Assembly (NCBI GenBank): GCA_024500155.1
Contig: CM044862.1
Coordinates: forward strand, 24,450,501-24,514,500
Origin: Chenopodium formosanum
Taxonomy: Eukaryota > Streptophyta > Magnoliopsida > Caryophyllales > Amaranthaceae
Length of the DNA stretch: 64,000 bases
Reading direction: 5' to 3'
Position 1 is the stretch's first letter, and the number at the start of each line of letters is the position of its first letter. Below the pieces are notes generated by a model. It had not been told where the DNA came from and did not search any database. It saw nothing but the letters and a program-made list of their open reading frames with translations. Of this stretch, positions 33,241-43,731 are shown one piece after another. The position numbers were made by a program, and so were the translations under genes.

Positions 33241-34127
33241 TTTATTATTATTATTTTTTGCCTTATGGAAAATGTACAATTTTTTTTAATTTTTATTGTT
33301 GTACACATGACACTTTTATTTTTGTATATATCATATTTTGTTTTTTTTATTTCCATAAGTATTTAAAAGCGAAAAATTTTCCGAGGGAGGGAAAGGGTTC
33401 CTGACTTTCCCCCTAAAAAATTAACGAAAAAAAAGAAAAAAACGAAAAAACAAAGGGGAAAGAATAAAGGAGGAAAGAAAAAAAAACTTAAAAGAAAATA
33501 AAATAAAATAAAATAAAAAGGAAGTTAAGAGAAAAAAGAAAAGGGAAAAAGAAAATAAAATATAAAAGTAGAATAAAGAAAGGAAACTATACTGACAAAG
33601 GTAAGCGTATGGATTAGTCATAAGATTTCGTTGATATTCTATTATTTGGTAGCCCGAAATACGAAAATAAATCAAACAGCATGTCGTGACAAGATTGGAC
33701 GCGTGCAACTTGATGGGTTGCGCGCGGCTGCCGCGCGCATGTAAATTGGTTGCGCGTGGCAGGCGCGCGCAACTCGTGAGATGTGCGCGCCACCTGCGGG
33801 GTACTTTCCTTTGAGCGAAAATTGCCAAAAAATTATCCCGTTTGGATCCATTTAAACGCGGTTTTGTTTAGGCTTTTAATCATCTCACATTCGTTTGTTG
33901 ATAGTATTATTCATAAAGACAATTGTTTCTCTCTTTTTTCTTTTTATCGTTCTTTTCCTCTTTTCTTTTGTTTGAGCAGTGGTGAAAATGTTTGAGCAAC
34001 ATTTGAAACAACGGGACACTTCCCATTCTATTGAGGATAAATTAGCCTTTAAAATATACCACCTTGACCCTCTGTTAAGTTATATAAAACTAAACATAAA
34101 TTTTGCTTTCCTCCATGCTGCAATTAA
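33241..34127. other. Non-coding stretch between the PMD-like gene and integrase
   Basis: No credible ORF. Features seen: a purine-rich run at 33420-33600 with an AAAAT microsatellite near 33495, an AGGGGGAAAG tract on the minus strand near 33405, and a GC-rich block with TGCGCGCGGCTGCC words at 33700-33790. It would be the region after pol of the minus-strand Tat element, but I cannot place its end. Confidence 0.4.
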
Positions 34128-35097
34128 TCATTGGGACACAAACCACCATCTTTTTCTTTTAAAGGGTGATGAAATTGTCCCATTACCTAGAGATGGTATC
34201 TCTAGCTCTACAAGTTGTATGACATCCATTCCATAAACCAAGGAGAATGGCGTATTTCCTATTGATGTGCGAATTAACGTGCGATAACCCCAAAGTGCAA
34301 AATGGAGTTTGTCAGGCCAATCCTTGTAATTTTCAGTCATTTTCTCGATAATAGTCTTTAGATTTTTATTAGCTGCCTCAATTGCTCCATTTCCTTGAGG
34401 TCTATAAGGGGAAGAATGATGGTGTTGAATGCCATGTTTTTGTAACAATTCTTCACATTTAGCTTGAAAGCGAGTTCCATTGTCACTTATCATCTCATGT
34501 GGGACTCCGTATCGACAAATGATATTCCCTTCGATAAAGAGTGCTACATTGTTTTGAAGTGAGTTTAGCATATAATTGTGCTTCGACCCACTTTGTGAAG
34601 TAATCAATTGCTACTAAGATGTATTCATGACCCCCTGTCCTAGGAGGGGTAATTTTACCAATAATATCAATTCCCCATGTAGAGAATGGCCATGGTGAAG
34701 TGTGGGTGTAAAGTAGAGATGGAGGAACATGTTATAAATTGGCATAAATTTGGCATTTAGGGCATCTTTTTACATATTGATGACAATCCCTATTCATGGT
34801 AGTCCAATAGTACCCTTCTCGCATTGTCTTTTGGACTAGGATTTTGCCATTAACATGGGTTCCACAAATGCCTTCGTGGACTATTCTCATAGCTCTTTGG
34901 GCATCCTTTTTCCCTACACATAAGAGAGCTCGACCCTTAGGTACCCTTTTATGTAACTCGTTATCTATGAGTACGTATTGGGAAGCCAAGAGTCTTATTG
35001 CTCGTTTTGTTCTTTTGTCAGCATGAGGAGGATATTCTCCTTTGGTGATGTAATTAAGTATATCCGTATACCACGGTTCTTCTTCTTCATCTTGGAC
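34128..35097 (-). pseudogene. Tat element integrase (zinc finger and catalytic core), separated from pol by Athila 2
   Basis: The zinc-binding module is at 34732-35026: RIVHEGICGTH followed by CHQYVKRCPKCQ (HH-CC pattern). After a stop comes WGIDIIGKI (first catalytic Asp), a frameshift, MISDNGTRF (second Asp) and SSPYRPQGNGAIE (catalytic Glu) at 34128-34607. The right edge is the TGGAC target duplication at 35093-35097, where Athila 2 entered. The matching N-terminal continuation is beyond 49251. Integrase would insert the cDNA; frameshifts make it inactive. Confidence 0.88.
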
Positions 35098-35184
35098 TGA
35101 TCTAGGGCGAGACTAGGTCGTTGAAAACTAATCTACCCTTGGTCAAAACAAAATATATAATCTCTCAACACATTCCTATACAAA

Positions 35185-35223
35185 GAAATTAACCAATTGT
35201 AATTAAGTATATCCGTACACAAA
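35185..35223. other. Filler insertion copied from flanking DNA
   Basis: Relative to the 5' LTR this copy has 39 extra bases between two ACAAAG words. Twenty of them (TGTAATTAAGTATATCCGTA, 35198-35217) are identical to the flanking Tat pol sequence at 35049-35068, outside the element. This looks like templated filler from double-strand-break repair. Confidence 0.8.
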
Positions 35224-36174
35224 GCATAGAGTAAGTCGAGGGTCGAACCACTTGGAATGGGAAATGAATGCTAAATTCAAAGCAATGCTATTTCGAAGCA
35301 ATAAAGTGAGGTGTGTGTATTCAAAACAATCAAACAATCAAATTGAAATCAAATTTAACAAGCACTAGGTTTAGGATCCGCATGTACTCGGAATGGACAT
35401 AGCTAATTGGGATTGGAGATGACTAAGTCAAGTGTTGCGAGGGAAAATCAACTAAGAAATCAAGAGGGTAAGGCAAGCTAATCTCCTGGAGGTCAAGCTA
35501 GCGCCAACTACAAGAGACTCTAACTAGGAACCTTGCAAACCTACTAAATCGACAAAAGCAAGCCACAAATCGATTTTCCGTATCGATGCAAGCTTACAAT
35601 GCATTCTAGTGTAACAAATCAAAGTTAGCTACTCTTTAATTAATCACACACATGCACTTAATCAATTAACCAATTTAATCACAACATCAACTCCATCAAT
35701 TTCCCCCAATTAGCATCAATCCATCACTCATACATGCTTCACCATTCCCCTAGCAAGAGAACTACTCATAATCCATTGAAATTAAGATCAAAACTAAGCT
35801 AAGCTAATCAACAATTTCATCATCATCATATCAATAGAACTAATTTAATCACAAATACAATCAAACTTGAACAATCAACAAAGCAATTGAAATGATAAGC
35901 TAAAAATTGCATTAAAGTAAAAGAAATCCTTACAAACTTGCTTCAATTCAATGGAGGAAATGCTAGAATTAACAATCTTCAATCATCAATCAAGAACTTC
36001 TCTCTACAATCTAGAGTTTCTCTCTCTGAAATTCTAATTCTAATTTTTTAATTAATTCTCTAAAAACTTCTCTAATGATTCTCTAATAATCCTCTCTCTA
36101 AAAATAGAAAGAAAATCTATATATAGTAAAACTAACTAAGAGAAGTTAGTTAGATTATCCCCAAATAAACCCAT

Positions 36175-36310
36175 ACAGGCGCGGCCAACCATAAGGGAGA
36201 GCGCGGCCGCGCAAATCTGGGTACAGAACAGGGACCCATATAGGCGCGCCCGCGCAAGAGGGAGGCGCGCCTGCGCCACCAGGCCGCGTTGCCGCACCAT
36301 GGTCACACGC
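36175..36310. repeat. GC-rich GCGCGCCCGCGC cassette, Athila 2 3' LTR
   Basis: Words GGCGCGGCC, GAGCGCGGCCGCGC, GGCGCGCCCGCGC and ACGCGCCCGCGCC recur within about 135 bases, roughly 50-190 bases upstream of the minus TATA box. The partner block in the 5' LTR is 48678-48830. Confidence 0.85.
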
Positions 36311-36792
36311 GCCCGCGCCTGGGAGTAGGGGAGCCTTCTTCCCTATCATTCCGATGCTCCTTGTGCGTTTCACTTAATTCTCTTGATCAACACCGGACCT
36401 TGCAGTTTCTAAACTCCGTGTTTGCGGGTTCAAGACTAGAAATCATGCCCCCACGACTTGAATGCACAACTCAAGGAATTTAGGAATTTTACTTCTCCAT
36501 GCTTGAGCTTCAAATAGAGAGCACTAGACATCCTAATCAATGCCGAAGTTGGGAAGAGGCCTCGGGAAACTTGGATAACGACCTTAACCTGAAAAATAAA
36601 GAAAGACAAGCAAATAAAAGAGAAAATATCAAAATAAACCAAGAATTGCATAAAGAAAGAAATCAAACAAAGAAAATGCAAACTAAAAGAAATAAAGAGT
36701 AAAATTAAGGAAAAGCTAAGTAAAAGAGATATAGAATAACATGAAATTCACCCTAAAAAGAACCAAATGAGTGCCATAAATGACACTCATCA

Positions 36793-36806
36793 AATTCCCC
36801 CAAGCT
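36793..36806 (-). promoter_or_regulatory. Polypurine tract of Athila 2
   Basis: On the minus strand AGCTTGGGGGAATT lies directly against the LTR start TGATGAG. Two further identical AGCTTGGGGG words lie upstream, at 37584-37593 and 39365-39374. Confidence 0.88.
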
Positions 36807-39462
36807 AAACTTTTGCTCGTCCTCAAGCAAAACAAAGCAAGAAAGAATAAGGATGAAAAAGGTATTCAAAAAGAAAAAGAAAGACATGAGACAGGAATAT
36901 ACACTAAGACTCACTTTCGTAGGAATCACGGTTGTTTTTAGCTACAACAAGCCCTTTAAACCCCAAAGTCACCTATGAGGACGAGTGAGGTCTCGTAAAG
37001 GTTTCCTAAGAGCTTAACCTATAACTTTCCACCAACATACATGAGGCAAACCACAAAAAGGAAAGTAAAAGAAAGAAAAACAAAATTGAAACCTTTACGA
37101 ATTGGACTATACAAAATGACCACTTTTCAAATGAATAAACATCTTTCTTAAGCAAAAGAGGTATGCACATTTCAAGATATCCGAGGTTGATTGAAACATA
37201 GAGTATGCTAAGCATAGAGAACTAGTTATCACAATTCACCTTCATCCCGTTTGATTTTACCGCGTTCTCCCTATAGTCTCAAATCTCCCTCTAATGAGCA
37301 TCTCAATAGCTCCTTGAAGGAGCCGAAAAAGAAACACTTTTGGGCTACACGACGTCTTGACTATGCATCCCCTCTCTTTAGGCTTTAACTCATAATGCCC
37401 TCCCTCGAAATTTGACTTAACCTCTAGGTCGAAAGGTCTTTCCCATGGTTGTAACGCAAAGGCAAAAAGGGTTAAGGGTAGGCTAAAATTTTAAAATTTG
37501 ATGGTATCCTTAATAGTGAAGCAAAGAACGAGCCCTTTCTTGGAATCACAATCAAGTAGTCACCAAACAAAAACAAACTAACTCCCCCAAGCTTATTCAA
37601 AGCCATAATCACAATCATATTTACAAAAAGCATAAACGCTTCTCCCTCAAGCTTAAAGGAAGCATTGTCCTCAATGCTTGAAAAGGGGAAAAGAATCACA
37701 TCAAAATATTTTTCAATTTTCTCAATTTCTACTTTTTTTTTTCTTATGAATAAATTCAAAGCAATTGTCCTCGCCTCTTTTAACTTTGGACGACTTTTAC
37801 AATTTTGCATTTATTATATCCTTGCCTTTTTTTATAACTTTGGATGACTTTTTCTATCATACGTTTGCCATTTTTTACAAAATATTTACAAAACACAAGC
37901 TTGCTTACAAAAGGAACCAATGTCCATACTTATAAACCACAAACTCCAAAAACATGACCATTTGCTTCACAAAAACCAAAAATGGAACAAAAAGAAACAA
38001 AAGGCTCAAAATTTTAAAGATGTGGCCTTAAAAGAAGGGAGAAGGCTCAAATGGTTAGCAAGAGGGTAAATGTAAACCCAAAGAACTAAAATAAAGAAGA
38101 AAATTGAACCTAGAAAAATAAAAATTACCATCCCGAAAAGATGCCTTTGTCCTCCCTAGATGGTTCGGTCTCGTGTTTGAGAATTATGAGTCAAGATTCA
38201 AGATTAGGTCCACAATAGTCAAGGATCCATGCCACTCATGCAAGATATGTAGAAGGCTTGAAAAAATGAAGAACCTCACATGGATGTAGCAAAAACTCAT
38301 TACAGGTGTCAAATCGACCATAGGAAGCAACTACCAACATGCCACAAACAAGTAGAATCCGGTTTCATGATCTTCCTAGTTCTAGAACATGCTACCTTAG
38401 CATACACCTATCCTAGAGTCAACTAAGCATATTCTCAAACCGTGCATACCCATACCAATTAGGAAGATATTCATTCAAAAGCAAAAATCGGTTGTGTATA
38501 GTCCAATTCAAAAAGAAAAACAAAAAGGTGACAAATAAAGCCTCAAAATATACCAAAATCCAAAAAAAAAAAAAAAAAAAAGAAAGAAAAATAAAATATA
38601 AGAAAAGAAAAGAAAAGAAAAACATAGATAAAGGAAAAGAAGGAAAATAAAGAATGGAACGAATATGCAAATATAACATGTAATTCCCAATCGACAAACA
38701 AGTGATCAAATGACAACATTGTCAATGATCCCAAACACTCTAAGTCTTAAAAGTATCCATCCTCGAACCATTAAACTTTTCCTTAAACTAATCCTAAACT
38801 ATGCAACCAAGAAAATAAAAGAAAATAAAGAAAAATAAGAAAGAACTCACTGGCTTCCAAGCAATGCTAAAATAGTAAGGTGAAGAATCAACCACCTCAT
38901 GAAGCTCCAAAAAACAAAGCATCATCATCAAAGCCATGTGAGAACAAAAAAAAATGGAAAAGAGAACTATAGACAAAGAAAACGGTTAGTAACTTCAAAA
39001 CAAAAGAAAAGAAAAGAAAACAAAAAGGAATTAAATGGCAAAAATAAACAAAACTAAACTATCAAGAAAACAAAAATAAGAAAATAAGAACTAAAGAACC
39101 AACTAAACATCTAACTAAGCATCAAAATACTAAACTACAAAATTTGGATTCAAGGGTTTGGATTCATGGGATTTGGATATTAGGGGTTTGGATTCAAGGG
39201 AGCAAACCCACATCATCATCACAACAACAACAAGATCAAGAATGAGCAAACATCATCAAAGTAGAATCAAGAAAGAGATCATCATGCAAAGAATCAAGAA
39301 AAGCAAGGTTAGTTTCAACAATAAATTGGCCACCAAGACAAAACCCCTAAGAAAAAGAAAAGTTCCCCCAAGCTAATCATAGATACATCTCAACATCCCA
39401 ACAATACAAAGCAAGCACACAAAAGACAAGGTATGAAGGCACAAGGCACAAAAATGAGGGAG
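36807..39462 (-). other. Long 3' untranslated region of Athila 2
   Basis: About 2.6 kb of AT-rich sequence with no credible ORF between the third ORF and the polypurine tract. A-rich simple runs occur at 38560-38640. Two extra polypurine-like AGCTTGGGGG words are present. Long non-coding regions before the 3' LTR are usual in Athila elements. Confidence 0.6.
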
Positions 39463-40072
39463 CTAACTACCACTACCACTCGTCCTGGAGCCATCATTGT
39501 TATCCCCATCATAGGAAAACCCGGATGGGGGACCATGAGGATCCCATCCCCCGGTGTAACCGGGTGGCCAACCATAATGCCACCTAAAGTTATCTTGTTG
39601 CCAAGGGGCAAGGGGAGTGAATTGCTCGGGCAAGGCGAGCGGTAGTGGGTGATCGAGGTGCACATAGGGGTAGTTAGGATCACCCCTATAATCGCTCCCA
39701 CTGGGAACACGGTAATCGTAGTTACCGTGCTCATCAGGGAATGAGCGAGTCTCGGTGTTGGACCCCGGGGGTCCTTGCCAATATGGGTACGCAGGTACCC
39801 CATCACCCCCAAAATATGGTAGAGGACCATATTGGGGTGGAAAGTAAGGGTAGTTAACCTGGAGAGTGATTTCTCCCCAGTTAACACCCGCATCATACAA
39901 GTGTTGTTGTTGGAGAAACATACCTTGTTGCATCTCCAAAATCCCTTTCATATGAGTATAGAGGGCCTCAAAATCTTGATCATACATGCCCTCCAACCGG
40001 ATTTGCATTCCCTTCATTTGAGCACTAAGGGCATCCAAGTCGGAGCTAGCATATTGGTGATGTTGCTCTTGA

Positions 40073-40112
<40 letters not shown>

Positions 40113-41203
40113 ATTGTTGTTGCGGCTATTCTTCTTCTTCTTCTTCTTCTTCTTCATCACCCATATCCTCATCATCATCATAGTAGGGTGGGCGGTGACT
40201 AATGGGGACATGCCAAATGTTTGCTACATTCTCTCGGTGGAGAGAAGTCAAGGAGGGGTTAAAAAGATAGCACCAATGCTCATTGTCCCTTAGCCAATCA
40301 AATACCTCGTTGTCATCATTCTTTGCCAAGAAATGGATTTGCTTTAATTACTTGACGTCGAGGTAAAGAGAATCAACATCCCCCACCGGAGTGCAAGATG
40401 GAAAATAATGCCCTAGCTCAAGGTTGGTCACTAGCCTAGTGACCATGCTCCCACAAGGGATCTCGCCGGAATCCTTATCTTACAACCCTTGTCAATAGCT
40501 AGAAAAAGTGTACCCCAAGTTTAGGCGACCCTGGTACTCCGCACGAGTAGGACCCATAAAATCCGAATTTCCAATTGGCTCATCTTTCCCAATTCTTGCT
40601 TCGGGAACACCGAATACCCTAAAAGCCTATGGAGAACCCGGAGACATGGTTGGTATACTTTATAATCTTGGCATACCGGGTCACAAAGTCACCACAACTA
40701 GAAATATCGTCCCACCACGAATTCTGATCATACTCATCGTTGAAGAAGAACTCGGGATCCAAAATATCAGAATTTGGATCGAAGTCTAGAGCCACATTAA
40801 ACTCTTCCAAAGATTGATCAAATTGAATGTTGAAGAGTTGAAATCGGACACGGTAGGTACCACCCTCAACTACCACAAGATCAAATGTGGCCAAGAACTC
40901 CAAAGTTGGTTGAACATATATACGGAAGCTCCGGCTCACAAAAGATCCCATTCGAAGGATGTTGAGCAATTCCCTCAAATTCTCATCAATCCCCAATTTA
41001 ATCATGTCCGCTTGAAAGTAGTGACGCGAAGGCTTGAGGGAACGATTTGCTTTGAGCTTGGAGTGTCTAGCTTTTTGGATTGGGTCGGTAATTCTAAGTT
41101 TGGGGATAGGGGTAGGTTGACGTAGTTGTGAGGTAGAGGGAGAAGGAGCGGGTTCTTCATTGGTTTTTCGTTTCTTGAAGAGGATTTTGATGTGTTTAGA
41201 CAT
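39463..41203 (-). pseudogene. Athila 2 third ORF (ATHILA ORF-1-like) with polyQ/polyE tract
   Basis: A start at 41203 gives MSKHIKILFKKRK, a basic N terminus, then SLKPSRHYFQADMIKLGI and LEFLATFDLVVVE, parallel to the copy-1 fragment at 3963-4287. Frameshifts near 40640 and stops near 40500-40350 break it. The next pieces are VFDWLRDNEHWCYLFNPSL, an acidic run, a stop, a glutamine run and a Pro/Tyr/Gly-rich tail ending DNNDGSRTSGSGS at 39463. The full frame would be about 580 codons. It occupies the place of an envelope-like gene but shows no membrane segment or signal peptide. Its role in Athila is not established. Confidence 0.75.
40072..40158. repeat. TTG and TTC trinucleotide microsatellites (polyQ / polyE coding)
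   Basis: About 13 TTG units (CAA on the coding strand, Gln) are followed by about 9 TTC units (GAA, Glu). They sit inside the third ORF, so length change keeps the frame. Confidence 0.9.
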
Positions 41204-41224
41204 GATGATTTTCAAATATAGCAA

Positions 41225-42480
41225 CTCAAAACACCATAATCACCCCAAGAAACTCCAAGCAACAATCTTGAATGCTTCAATCGAACTCTTTAACCAAAAC
41301 CGACAAGCAACAACTCACTACCAAAGTTTAGCAATCCCAAATGCACACAATTACCACCAATTCAAGCCACCAAATGCATTCAAACCATATGCCAAGCACA
41401 AAGAAATCAAGAACCAAGGCTCAACATTATCAACGAAGTACCACTACCAAAAATCCGACCACATCAATTTTCAACAATAACGATCAATCAAGCTACACAA
41501 ACAACAAACAACACAATGTAAGCAATAAACAATCATTATACATAAAAAATAACCAACCAAAATCTAATTTCAAACATCAAAACCATCAAAGTACATACTA
41601 ATACTATTCATACCCATGAATTAACTAAAACATGCAATTATATGGTATAATAAAGCAATTAAGAGTAAGAGTATATGATTATACCATACAAGAAGCAAGT
41701 TAGAGCAATCTTTAGCCACCAATTTCCACCCACACGAAAAATCCCCAAATAAGATTCAACAATGGAGGAGAGAGAATGGTGGTTGTTATGGGTGAAATGT
41801 AGTATGAATTTGTTAAAAATGGAAGAATTACAAGAGGATTTGATGAATTATAATGAAAATTTGGAGGAATTTGAGTGAAAATTTGATGAATGTGAGTTGG
41901 GTATGGTGCGGTTTTGATGAGGGTGAAGGGGTTTGTGTGCGTGAGAAATGAGGGTGAAGGGGAAATGAGGTAAAAAGAAGAAATAAGAAAGAAGAAAGAA
42001 GAAGGCACGAATAGGGGGGTTGCGCGGCCGCGCAGCCTGGCAGCGCGCCCGCGCCAGCTGCTGCTCCTCTTGCCTTTCTCCTTGGTGCATTCATGCGTAG
42101 GTACATCGATAACTATCATTCCGGGATTTTTGACCCCATCATAACGATCAGTTTCTAAATGTGAAAAATGTGGGTTCAACACCCCAAATAATGGTAGCAC
42201 CACGATGAACTCACCAAGTTCCAATTTCTTCAAACTTAAGCACAAATTTCCTAACTTACCTTTCTAACAATTCTTACCCCTTTTACCTCAAAATTTCAAT
42301 AAAATTGAACATAAACACATCAAAAACCGCAAAACACCATTCCATTGCTCGTTCCCACTTGATGTAATCCAACTCCAAGAATTCAACCTATAAATCCAAA
42401 GTAAAAACAAGTGAAATAAAAGAAAAGAAACTAAAAGAAAGAAAATTAAGAAAAATAGAAATCAAAAGAAAAGGTTATAA
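41225..42480 (-). other. Leader upstream of the Athila 2 third ORF, with a small GC block
   Basis: AT-rich non-coding sequence. A GC-rich stretch at 42018-42065 (TTGCGCGGCCGCGC, GCGCGCCCGCGCC) mirrors the longer block at 5050-5370 in copy 1. Overlapping ORFs at 41712-42245 arise from this GC stretch and flanks and are not credible. Confidence 0.5.
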
Positions 42481-42840
42481 ATCTCCGGGTTGCCTCCCAG
42501 GAAGTGCTTGCTTAGGTCCTTAGCTCGACCCTTCCTCCAAATCACAGAGGGTCAAAGAACACCACCTTGTCAAAGGTAGCGGATAGAACAACTTCTCCTT
42601 CATTTTTAAGCAACCTCTCAATGTTGCTTGACAAGAATTCACTAGCTTGCACATCAAAAATAATGTTTTCATTTCTCATCTTCAATCTCATTATCTTCTT
42701 CCTCGACACTCTTGCTTTCTTCTTTATTTTGTTTCTTTTTGTAGACGCGCGGTTTCACAACATCTACCTCCATGGAATCCTCCTCTTCCTCTCGAGGGTA
42801 GAGCTCAAACCAATGAGGAATGTCAATCTTCTCTTAGTTT
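42481..42840 (-). pseudogene. Scar of the deleted Athila 2 pol (linker and pol end)
   Basis: After the protease stop, the same frame reads IDIPHWFELYPREEEEDS, an acidic linker, then a short tail PFDKVVFFDPL and a non-coding GGGAGGCAACCCGGAG. That last phrase corresponds to the end of pol in copy 1 (near 5525-5545, CGGGTTGCCTCCCGAGAAGC). RT, RNase H and integrase are therefore deleted between protease and the pol end. Confidence 0.7.
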
Positions 42841-43731
42841 ATAGCCTTTGGAAGCTCCTTCTTATCTTCACTAACTTTCATGCAATCAAAAATCACAAGC
42901 ACATCATCAAAAATATCATGAATATTGTTTGATAAAGAATCAATCACATACACATTATCAAAAGAACAAAGGGAATCATCACTCTTAATTCCTTTCACAA
43001 GGGATAAGGACTCATGCATTGGTTTTAGCTCAAAGCTCTCTTTCTTGTTACCAAATCTCAATGTAATATGGCCTCCCTTAACATCAATCAAAGCTCTCGA
43101 AGTAGCTAGGAACGGTCTCCCTAAGATAATAGGAATGTGGTCATCTTCTTCTATTTCAAGCACAATGAAATCAACGGGAATTGTAAAACCACCTATCTTT
43201 AGGGGAACATCCTCAACTCTTCCCTTGGGAAACTTGATGGACCTATCGGCCAATTGCAAAGTCATGTTGGTAGGAAGAAGTCTCCTAGATTTAGCTTCTT
43301 GAAGACCGAGAAGGGCATTATGCTCACACTAGCACCCAAATCACATAAAGCATTCTCAAACATTTACTCTTGATTTTGCAAGGAATGGAGAAATTACCAG
43401 GATCTTTCATCTTCTTGGGGAGGTCATTGTGAATCAAAGCACTACAACACTCACCAAGCTCCACCAAATCTATCTCATTACAATCTCTCTTTCCACTAGA
43501 GATATCCTTAAGGAACTTGGAATATCTAGGCATTTGGGTCATGGCTTTGGTTAGAGGGATAGAAAGATGGACCTTCTTCAACATTTCAAGAAATCTCCCA
43601 AATTGTTCATCTAGTTTGTTCCTCATAAACTTTTGGGGAAATGGAAGGTTGGGTTTTCTCACTTCCTCTTGTTTTCTCTCATCACTCTTCTTTTTCTCAT
43701 GGCTCTCTTCTTTGCTCACATCTCTTGACAC
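42841..43731 (-). pseudogene. Athila 2 aspartic protease region
   Basis: SKFLKDISSGKRD and CSALIHNDLPKKMKDPGNF lead to a frameshift near 43375, after which another frame reads ENALCDLGASVSIMPFS, an intact Athila protease active site. A second shift near 43275 returns to NMTLQLADRSIKFPKG, then VDFIVLEIEEDDHIPIILGR with the second conserved motif. Active-site residues are intact, unlike copy 1, but the frames are broken. Confidence 0.85.

Larger units (their letters stand above)
35098..36792 (-). mobile_element. 3' LTR of Athila 2
   Basis: Plus-strand ends are TGATCTAGGG and CACTCATCA. It is 1695 bp, longer than the 5' LTR mainly because of a 39-base insertion near 35185-35223 and about 60 extra bases near 36690. 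A minus TATA (CTATATATAG) is at 36117-36126 and a GC cassette at 36175-36310. Confidence 0.92.

Noticed and set aside
33421..33828. Minus ORF with a Phe/Leu-rich tail
   Set aside because: Encoded by a purine-rich simple repeat; no start context or family features.
39390..39896. 168-residue minus ORF with Met/Thr-rich composition
   Set aside because: An alternative frame of the Pro/Tyr/Gly-rich tail of the Athila third ORF; the frame ending at 39463 fits the upstream polyQ/polyE order better.
41712..42245. 177-residue minus ORF reading through the Athila 2 leader
   Set aside because: It arises from a CT/GC-rich leader; no counterpart frame in copy 1.
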